Positions 7,680-15,000 of a stretch of 22,325 nt of DNA are shown here, one piece after another. The DNA comes from CAYFMH01 sp964344775 (GTDB taxonomy: Bacteria > Patescibacteriota > Gracilibacteria > UBA4473). A program made the translations under genes and the position numbers. The first letter of the stretch is position 1. The number at the start of each line of letters is the position of its first letter. The DNA is taken from NCBI GenBank assembly GCA_964344775.1, contig CAYFOO010000018.1, forward strand, positions 1-22,325, read 5' to 3'. Under the pieces are notes generated by a model. It had not been told where the DNA came from and ran no database searches. It saw nothing but the letters and a program-made list of their open reading frames with translations.

Positions 7680-10643
7680 TTATTTCGCTGGCGCTCCTCC
7701 GCCTGGACCTTTTCGAATCCCTCCACCACTACTATCATCTGCACTTCCATTGCTTTTAAAAATATCACCAAAAGCTCTCGCCATTTGATTCGTAAAGTAG
7801 AATCGATAATGAGTTGCACCTGCCGCATCAGGATACAAAGCCATTTTTTCAAATTTTTGTACTCGTGCCGTATGAAGCTCGCAATCTGCATTATTGATAG
7901 TAGCACAGATACTTAAGTACCAATCTTCAAACTCATCAGAATCCATGAGTTCTTCCAAAATCGCTTCCCTACTACCTTTTGGAGCATCAAAATAACTACT
8001 AATAGTCCTTCTTAACTTTGAGTTTTTGTCTGGAACCGGAAAATCAGCAAGTAATACAGCCGCATTCTTTTTTCCATCAAACTCTGCACCACGATATTCT
8101 TCCAAAATCATTCGAGTGATAATTTTTTCCTTTTCTGAGTTGGTTTTAGCTTCCAGAACTTCTTCAAGTCGATCGTATGTGGTGGTCATATCCATGTATC
8201 CGTCAAAAACCTCCGACATTCGTTTTAATTCTCGAACTGATTTGAGCCGAGCTCGCGGTTCATCATCCAAATAATTGATAAAATTTCCTCGTTTTTCTAG
8301 GTAGTCATAATATTTTTTAAATTTTCCCTTATTTTCTTGATCATCTGGAATAGGCACTATCTCCAGACTTCCGTCACCCTTTTGTTTTTCTTCCCCGAGT
8401 TCCCAACTCGCACTCCCATCAGCATTTTTTTTGATTCTGGCTTTGATTTTGTTATACATTCCGAGATATCTGAATTTCCAGATCCTTCCGAAGTGCTTTC
8501 CCAGATCGATCCATTTTCCTTCAAATTTTTCTTTTTCTTTTTTTTCGCCTGTTGCCTTTTGCATTTCAGCATCAATACGTGCTCGTACTGCTGGTATATC
8601 CCCATTGATATCCAGATTGTCATAATCATCAGCCATTTCTCCTTCGGCAATCCGAACGAGCTCCTTTAGGGCTTTTCGTTTCTTTTCAAAAGCTTCGATA
8701 CGAGCTTCTGGATCATGTATCTGATCTATAAAGTCAAAATATTTTCCATAAATAGGTACATAACCGTCTATTTTCTTTATTCCAGGACCTTTTCTAGCGA
8801 CGGTATAAATTCCCACTTTTTCAGTTATCAGATATTCACCATCTCCGACATTTGTAACATCTCCTGGCCCCCAAGTAGTACTTTCATAAGTTTTCAAAAC
8901 ATCCCATCCTCTCTCGGTTTTTCGGATGCTCATCTTCTCAGTTGTCCCATATTCTATGTGTTTTCCGATAGCAAAAGTATCCCCCGGTTTTGCTTTTTCT
9001 AATTTGCTGGCCAATTTTGGATCATCCCAAAAACTAAGATCCTTGAGAATTTTTAGTTGTTCCTGTGCTTGGTCATACCTCTCGCTATCCTCTCCAAGCC
9101 ATCGCTCCCACCACAAAAATCCCTGAAAAGCACTAGCAATATCCTCATCTCCCTGTTCTGCCGCAATTTCTCCTCGATCTCCCAGAATCAGCCCATGTGA
9201 ACGAACTGTCCAGTCAAGGTGTTCTCTTTGTTTTCTTATGATTTTTTCATTTGTATCGTTGTAATTAAACATAAACTGAAGTCGGAGTCGTTCCCCATCC
9301 TGGAAATTTTTCCGAACTATTTCTGTGTAGGAGAGTCCTCTTTCTCTACATCTATCATCAAGTACTTCGTGTATAGTTTTTTTATCATGCATCACTTTAT
9401 CTACCATATTCACATTCATCAGATCATGCATCCCATCGATCAGGGGGGTCCGGATTGCTCCGATCAAAAAGTCAAATTTCCCTCCAATAATAAAAGAGGC
9501 CGCCGTAATGAAAAATGCCTTGATTATCTGTTCTCCCAATCCCTCTCCATATTCATTGAGAATCACACCTCTTTGTGCTTCAATCTGCAGAGCCAGGGCA
9601 TTAATTTTTTTTATCTTAGCTTGGTAATCTTCTTTGAATTTATCAGCTAATGCTTGCAATTCTGGAGCAAATTGTGAATTTCGAATGTCCTCTCTTTCGA
9701 GAGCTTTTTCTAGATCAGAGCGATTATCCCCCGTCACAGCCCCTGCCAAGGCTTCTCCTATGTCTTTTGCCCAGCCGAGCACACCTTCTTCGATGAGATC
9801 CCCATCGACTACTCTCTGCATCACTCGCAAGAGTCCTTCTCTCTGTCCGACATAGAGCTGGATTACTTCTACATCGACAGGTTTTAGTTGTGGACAGTTC
9901 TGGTCTTTCAAAAATTCATTGTACTCCTCCAGGTAGCTCATTAGGTCTCCGGTCATTTCTTTGGTTCCATAAGTACTAGTCAAGAAACGAATGTGCCCCT
10001 CCAGAGTGCGAAGGTTATAATCACGAAGGTTTCCTAACTTTTCTGGGGTTTCAAAAACATTTTCAAGTTTGACTCCGCCCGATTCTTCCTCCAAAATGGC
10101 TTTTCGAGCTTGTTGACGTTCCTCTTCTGAAAAATCATCTTCTAACATTCTCCTCTCTTCTGCTGATCCTTTTCCAACTCTCTCTTTTAATAATTCAAAA
10201 CTATCCCCTCCAAAAACTCCATCTAGTTGAGCATCTCGAAAACCCCCATCAAACTGCAAATAAAGCACCGCCAATGTAGTAGATTTGTAGTAATTTCCGT
10301 TTGCAGCCGTGTCTAATCCATCCCTTCCTTTTTCGATTCGTTTATCAAAATAATTCAACAAATCACCAAATCCTCTTTCTTTCAACGCCTTTCGAAAAGG
10401 AGATTCTTTTTCTTTCAAGGCTGCATTTGCATCTTCAAAAACAAGGTCTTTTAAGGTACTTTGAAGTTCTTCAACCGCTTCTTTAGATGCACTTTGCAGC
10501 TCTGCACGACGCTTGAAGCTAAAATATCCTTGTTCATTTATTCCAGTTTGAATTTTATCCAAACTCTGAAACACAAATCTCCCAGACTTCTCTAGAAAAC
10601 CAGAACCAAAATCACCGCCAGCCGAACAAAAAAGATTTTTCAT
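7680..10643 (-). CDS. Large hypothetical protein, first gene of the envelope operon
   Basis: A 987-residue protein of no recognised family. Residues 1-360 are charged and largely helical. A hydrophobic stretch at about 371-397 (EQIIKAFFITAASFIIGG and on) may be a membrane or buried helix. Residues about 560-650 look strand-rich (GDTFAIGKHIEYG, GDGEYLITEKVGIYTVARKG), suggesting a small beta domain. The rest is helical and lysine/glutamate-rich, and the protein ends in a glycine-rich tail (SSGGGIRKGPGGGAPAK). There is no signal peptide. It has no nucleotide-binding loop or obvious catalytic motif. A promoter at 10668-10696 leaves a leader of about 18 nt without a Shine-Dalgarno site. Position upstream of a membrane protein and an exported giant suggests a cytoplasmic or membrane-associated partner of envelope assembly; this is inference only. 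Confidence 0.75.
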   Translation of the reverse strand: MKNLFCSAGGDFGSGFLEKSGRFVFQSLDKIQTGINEQGYFSFKRRAELQSASKEAVEELQSTLKDLVFEDANAALKEKESPFRKALKERGFGDLLNYFDKRIEKGRDGLDTAANGNYYKSTTLAVLYLQFDGGFRDAQLDGVFGGDSFELLKERVGKGSAEERRMLEDDFSEEERQQARKAILEEESGGVKLENVFETPEKLGNLRDYNLRTLEGHIRFLTSTYGTKEMTGDLMSYLEEYNEFLKDQNCPQLKPVDVEVIQLYVGQREGLLRVMQRVVDGDLIEEGVLGWAKDIGEALAGAVTGDNRSDLEKALEREDIRNSQFAPELQALADKFKEDYQAKIKKINALALQIEAQRGVILNEYGEGLGEQIIKAFFITAASFIIGGKFDFLIGAIRTPLIDGMHDLMNVNMVDKVMHDKKTIHEVLDDRCRERGLSYTEIVRKNFQDGERLRLQFMFNYNDTNEKIIRKQREHLDWTVRSHGLILGDRGEIAAEQGDEDIASAFQGFLWWERWLGEDSERYDQAQEQLKILKDLSFWDDPKLASKLEKAKPGDTFAIGKHIEYGTTEKMSIRKTERGWDVLKTYESTTWGPGDVTNVGDGEYLITEKVGIYTVARKGPGIKKIDGYVPIYGKYFDFIDQIHDPEARIEAFEKKRKALKELVRIAEGEMADDYDNLDINGDIPAVRARIDAEMQKATGEKKEKEKFEGKWIDLGKHFGRIWKFRYLGMYNKIKARIKKNADGSASWELGEEKQKGDGSLEIVPIPDDQENKGKFKKYYDYLEKRGNFINYLDDEPRARLKSVRELKRMSEVFDGYMDMTTTYDRLEEVLEAKTNSEKEKIITRMILEEYRGAEFDGKKNAAVLLADFPVPDKNSKLRRTISSYFDAPKGSREAILEELMDSDEFEDWYLSICATINNADCELHTARVQKFEKMALYPDAAGATHYRFYFTNQMARAFGDIFKSNGSADDSSGGGIRKGPGGGAPAK

Positions 10644-10667
10644 AAATAATTACTTAAAAATCTGTAA

Positions 10668-10696
10668 ATTATAGCATATTTTAGACAAAAACGCAA
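10668..10696 (-). promoter_or_regulatory. Predicted promoter of the envelope operon
   Basis: On the minus strand TTGCGT (10696-10691), a 17-bp spacer and TATAAT (10673-10668), with TGC just before the -10 giving an extended -10. Its -35 lies only 6 bp from the -35 of the plus-strand lipoprotein promoter, so the two promoters are back to back. Confidence 0.6.
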
Positions 10697-10702
10697 ACAA
10701 GT

Positions 10703-10731
10703 TTGACAAAAAAAGTGATTTCCTCTACAAA
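10703..10731 (+). promoter_or_regulatory. Predicted promoter of the lipoprotein gene
   Basis: TTGACA (10703-10708), a perfect consensus -35, a 17-bp spacer and TACAAA (10726-10731). Transcription would start near 10738 and give a leader of about 125 nt before the lipoprotein ATG. Confidence 0.6.
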
Positions 10732-10748
10732 AGGGCAAACAAAAATAA

Positions 10749-10811
10749 AACCGTTTTCCGAGTATCTCACGCTTTTGGGCGGAGGGATCCGGACGGAAAA
10801 GGTTCTTTTTT
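10749..10811 (+). promoter_or_regulatory. Attenuator-like hairpin in the lipoprotein leader
   Basis: AACCGTTTTCCG (10749-10760) pairs with CGGAAAAGGTT (10794-10804), an 11-bp stem with one bulged G, and is followed after one C by six Ts (10806-10811). That is the layout of an intrinsic terminator, placed about 50 nt before the coding start. The 33-nt loop holds a small CGC/GCG hairpin and the palindrome GGATCC. Either it ends a small RNA of about 70 nt or it controls read-through into the lipoprotein gene. Confidence 0.45.
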
Positions 10812-10862
10812 GGGAGTAATTTGTTTGGTTTTTGCAACACCTAGAAGGAAAGGAGAGAGGAG

Positions 10863-11003
10863 ATGGCGAGAATTCCACTCCTCGTAGCTTTTTTGGCACT
10901 TAGCGGCTGCAGTGCCACTCACATCGATTTCAGTGAAGCCACCGAGAATTTGGTTTCACTGGGCAGGGCCACCGTAGGTCCTGCCATCGCCGCCAACAAA
11001 TAA
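10863..11003 (+). CDS. Small lipoprotein, 46 residues
   Basis: A short gene with full supporting signals. The ATG is preceded by AAGGAG with 7-base spacing, by far the best ribosome binding site in the window. The product begins MARIPLLVAFLALSGC: a basic residue, a hydrophobic core and a lipobox LSGC with the lipidated cysteine at 16, leaving a 31-residue mature peptide with SEATENLVSLGRATVGPA in the middle. A strong terminator follows (11019-11049). Codon use is GC-rich (many GCC, GGC, CTC), unlike neighbouring genes, which suggests transfer or high expression. It is transcribed away from the envelope operon from a back-to-back promoter. Size and layout resemble entericidins and colicin lysis lipoproteins, but there is no sequence evidence for such activity. 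Confidence 0.7.
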   Translation: MARIPLLVAFLALSGCSATHIDFSEATENLVSLGRATVGPAIAANK

Positions 11004-11018
11004 CCGCCTCCTAAGCTC

Positions 11019-11049
11019 GCCCCGGCATCGCGTCCGGGGCAACTTTTTT
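11019..11049 (+). terminator. Intrinsic terminator of the lipoprotein gene
   Basis: GCCCCGG (11019-11025) pairs with CCGGGGC (11034-11040) across an 8-nt loop, followed by AAC and six Ts (11044-11049). It begins 16 bp after the lipoprotein stop. Confidence 0.85.
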
Positions 11050-11178
11050 ACACCTCCGCTTTAAAAATTATGAGTATTATGCTCCATAGCTTTTGTTCAT
11101 TCTTCTCTCTATGATTCATTGAAGACAAGCCTCGGTGCATTATACAAATTCTGAAATTCAAAAGCGGCGGAGTATAAA
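11047..11178. repeat. Imperfect long inverted repeat
   Basis: The left arm (about 11047-11082) includes CTCCGCTTT and TATTATGC; the right arm (about 11137-11178) includes GCATTATA, then AAAGCGGCGGAG and TATAAA. The order and spacing agree apart from a 3-base insertion and a few indels. About 55 bp lie between the arms. It fills most of the gap between the lipoprotein terminator and the transporter gene. It may be a decayed miniature transposable element or a two-way 3'-end structure. Confidence 0.4.
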
Positions 11179-11195
11179 TTTTACTTTTTCCCAAA

Positions 11196-12017
11196 CTAAA
11201 CCACCATCACCGCTCCCAGGATAATCAACCCCGCCGCCACATACCGCCACCATCGATGCCCCTCATCGAAGAGGTGAGCTCCGAGAAATACGCCCAAAAG
11301 AATCGATAAATTCCGAAGAGATGCCACGATCGCCGCATCCAGCTCCCGCAGTGCAAAAATAGCAAAATACCACGTCCCGATCATTGCAAAAGCGTAAAAC
11401 AGCGTATTTTTCCAATTTTTGAGATCTTGGAAACCTTCTTTTTGTTTTATCAACAAAACCAAAATAGGAAATGGGAGCTGTGTAAAAATCAAGGCCCACA
11501 TTTCACTTGCGGTGAAATACTGTACTAGCTGCTTATCTGTTAGATGAAATCCTGCCACCAACAAAGTAATTAACAAAATCCCCAAAAAAACCTGTGTCCG
11601 TACATGGGCAATCTTGTGATCAAATCCCAAAATCAAAGCCCCAGCTACCACACTCATGATTCCAAAAATCTGAATTGCCAAAAACTCTGTCCCAAAAACC
11701 ACCACTTCTCCAATCAAAATCAAAATCGGAGCTAGACGAGTGAGTGGATACAGCACCTGAAATTCGTGTCTCGTGATCAAAGTCAGGGCAATACTGATGT
11801 AAGCAATGTGCAAAAACCCGGAAAAAACCACTAATTTCCAATGGACTAGAAACCGTGTCCAAAAATCAGGATCAAAATATACAAAAGAAAAAACAATCGC
11901 TGCCAAAAAACATCCAAGAGCGTTAACTGTCAAAGGATGAGCAGCACGTTTGGCCGCACTTACCATGAAAGGATGTAACCCGGCAGAAATGATGGCAGCT
12001 AACACGGCTAAACTCAT
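11196..12017 (-). CDS. EamA/DMT-superfamily transporter, ten membrane helices
   Basis: A 273-residue membrane protein with about ten hydrophobic helices arranged as two halves of five, as in the drug/metabolite transporter (EamA) family. The first half ends near LVVAGALILGF-like sequence (about 122-131), and the last two helices (ALRELDAAIVASLRNLSILL, about 221-240, and the final YVAAGLIILGAVMVV) match the typical C-terminal half, where the family has a conserved small-residue helix pair. It is slightly shorter than the usual 290-300 residues. The substrate cannot be read from the sequence; relatives export amino acids, nucleotides or drugs. Its ATG overlaps the dnaE stop by four bases (ATGA), so translation is probably coupled to dnaE. 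No terminator is obvious after it. Confidence 0.8.
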   Translation of the reverse strand: MSLAVLAAIISAGLHPFMVSAAKRAAHPLTVNALGCFLAAIVFSFVYFDPDFWTRFLVHWKLVVFSGFLHIAYISIALTLITRHEFQVLYPLTRLAPILILIGEVVVFGTEFLAIQIFGIMSVVAGALILGFDHKIAHVRTQVFLGILLITLLVAGFHLTDKQLVQYFTASEMWALIFTQLPFPILVLLIKQKEGFQDLKNWKNTLFYAFAMIGTWYFAIFALRELDAAIVASLRNLSILLGVFLGAHLFDEGHRWWRYVAAGLIILGAVMVV

Positions 12018-15000
12018 GATAAAATCGCTTTAATTTCTTTTTCTAGCTTTTTATCATTTCCTACTCGAAAAGGGAGTTTTACATCCTTACCATCAATCAC
12101 CACTACCACTTCCCTTCCCGACGGATCATCCGTCTTTTTTTCGATTAAAAACGCTTTCAAATCATCTATTTTTCCCTTCACCGTCCCCTGTGGTATCTCA
12201 ATTCGCAAAGCCTCCCCCCTTGAGGGGGGATTGAGGAGGGTGTTTTCTCCTCCCCTGTTCCCTGACGCTTCATCCTCGGAGGATTCAAATATCTCCCCCG
12301 CTGCAATTTTTTCTTGAATGACTTTTAAATTCCCTACTTTCACCTCATCAATGATAATATTCATCGCTCCATCCCGCTCATCTACCTTTCCTCGAACACG
12401 GAGAAAAGCATCTTCTACCAACGCTTCTTTTGGGATGGATTCATAAATTTGTGGGAAAATAGCTCCTTCGAGCTTCCCAGAAGTGTCCTCGATCGTCAAA
12501 ATCGCCATATTTTGGCCTCGTTTGGTCACAATTTTTCGTACTGACGTCACCAATCCATGAATAGCTTTCTTTTTTCCAATATCCTCTTCTCCTAGGTGAC
12601 CGATCAGGGTTCCGTACTTCTTAAAATAGCCTTCCATTCCTTTGAGCGGATGATCAGAAACATAAAGCCCCATACTTTCTCTCTCCCAAGCAAGAATATC
12701 TTCCTTCGTCGCCACAGAATCTTTGAGGGTAAACTCCATTGCTTTTTCATCCGTTCCTCCGAAAAGACCCATCTGCCCAGCTTCTGACTGATCCTGATGC
12801 TCTCGAGCAAAACGAGATAAATCGTCTAAACTATCCACCACGGCTTTCCGATCCCCAAACCCATCAAAAGCTCCCGAAAAAGCGAGTGCTTCTAGTGTTT
12901 TTTTATTGATCAGCTTCGCTGGAACTCGCTTGGCAAAGTCAGAAAGTGACTTAAACACTCCACTCTTTTGCCGCTCAAAAATAATCTGATCCACCGTATC
13001 CTCCCCCAGTCCCTTGATCGCAGAAAGGCCAAATCTTATACGTTTAGTTCTTAGTTCATAGTTTTTAGTTTTTAGTTCTGGATTTTTACATGATTTATGA
13101 TTCGTGATTCGTGATTCGTCGTCGACTACTTCTACCTTCTGACTTCTGCCTTCTGACTTTAATTGTTCATTGCTCATTGTTAACTGCTCACTGTCTCGTT
13201 GTTCATTGATCACGGTGAAGTAGCTTCCCGATTCATTGACCGAAGGCGGCAAAACCTCAATCTCCATCGCCGCACATTCGTTCATTTCGAGCACAATTCG
13301 GTCTGTGTTGTTTCGATCGGTCGTCATCATCGCGGCCATGAATTCCACTGGGTAATTGGCCCGCAAATAAGCGGTTTCGTAGGCAATTCGAGCATAACAC
13401 ACCGCATGGGATCGGTTAAATCCATATCCGGAAAAAGGTACGATGATTTCATCAAAAATTTTGATGGCTAACTTTTTATCATTCCCCTGTGCGACCGCTC
13501 CTTCGATGAAGTGTTCTCGCTCTTTGGCGAGAATGGAAGCAATTTTCTTTCCAATCGCTTTTCGGAGAATATCTGCTTCTCCGAGGGAAAATCCAGCAAA
13601 AACCTGAGCGATTTTGAGCACCTGCTCCTGATATACCGCAATTCCATAGGTTTTCTTCAAAATTGGCTCCAAAACTGGATGCATGTACTTCACTTTTTCT
13701 GGATTGTGTTTTCCCTCGATGTACTGCGGGATGTACTCCATCGGCCCTGGTCGATAAAGGGCGTTCATCGCTACGAGATCTTCAAATTCGGTTGGTTTGA
13801 GCTCTTTCAGATACCGTCGCATTCCCGCAGATTCGAATTGAAAAACGCCCGTCGTCTCCCCCTCTGCCATCATCTGAAACACTTTTTCATCATCTACTGG
13901 AATAGCAGTCAGGTCTATTTCTTTTCCCGTGGTCAATTTGATATTGGCAACGGCTTTTTCTAGGACCGAAAGATTTTTGAGTCCCAAAAAGTCCATTTTC
14001 AAAAGCCCCAAGTGTTCTAATTGCTGGTAGGGAAACTGCGTAATTTTTATTTCTTCAGCTCCTGGTGCCCACTGCACGGGCGTGTACTTGGTCAATTCTT
14101 CAGCGGCGATCATCACCGCACACGCGTGCACAGACACGTGTCGTACACAACCTTCCAGCTTTGTCGCGACATCGAAAACTTTTTTCAGATGTGATTTGGT
14201 TTTGATCAGCGTTTGGAAATCAGGCACTTTCTCCGCGTCTTTGAGGGTAAATCCGGGACGATTGGGCAAAATCTTGGTCATCGCATTCATCTCAGAAAAA
14301 GCCACTCCTTGAGCTCGCCCCACATCTTTCAGAGCCGCTTTAGCCGCCAAGGTCCCAAAAGTACAAACTTTGGAAACCTTTTCTGTGCCGTATTTTTCTG
14401 TCACGTATTGTAGTACTTCGTCTCGCCGTTCATCAGAAAAATCGATATCGATATCGGGCATGGAGATCCGTTCGGGATTGAGAAATCGCTCAAAAAGCAA
14501 TTCGTACCTGATCGGATCAATATTCGTAATTTCTAAAAGATAGGCAACAATCGATCCTGCGGCACTCCCCCTCCCCGGCCCCACCATAATTCCGTTTGTT
14601 TTTGCAAACTGAATGAAGTCCGCGACGATGAGAAAGTAGGCCTCAAATCCCATTTTTCCGATCACAGAAAGCTCATAATCAAGCCTTTCTTCCACTTCTT
14701 TTAAATGCTCTTTAGAAATAAGCGGAAATCGATTTTTTATACCTGCTTCACATTTTTTTCGTAGTTCCGAAGCGATAGTTTCGCCTTCTGGAACGGCAAA
14801 CTCTGGCAGGTGATTCACGCCAAACTCAAATTCAAAATCCACTGATTCGGCTATTTTTAACGTGTTCTCTCGGGCTGATTCGAGTATTTCAGCCGGTAAA
14901 TAATTGAGTTCTTCTGTTATTTCTTCGAAAGATTTAAACCAGTTTTTCTCGGCAAATTTGGTCCTGCCGGGATCGGTGATTGTCTGATTTTTTCCGATGC

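Noticed and set aside
7661..7906. 81-codon minus-strand frame overlapping the end of the 987-aa gene
   Set aside because: Shadow frame within a longer gene with better coding character.
8337..9650. Several plus-strand frames of 60-143 codons
   Set aside because: They lie within the 987-aa gene, have odd Phe/Ser/Ile-rich composition and no supporting start signals.
13044..13208. Possible CRISPR-like array in dnaE
   Set aside because: Units are 7 bp with no spacers, and the block is in an open frame of dnaE.
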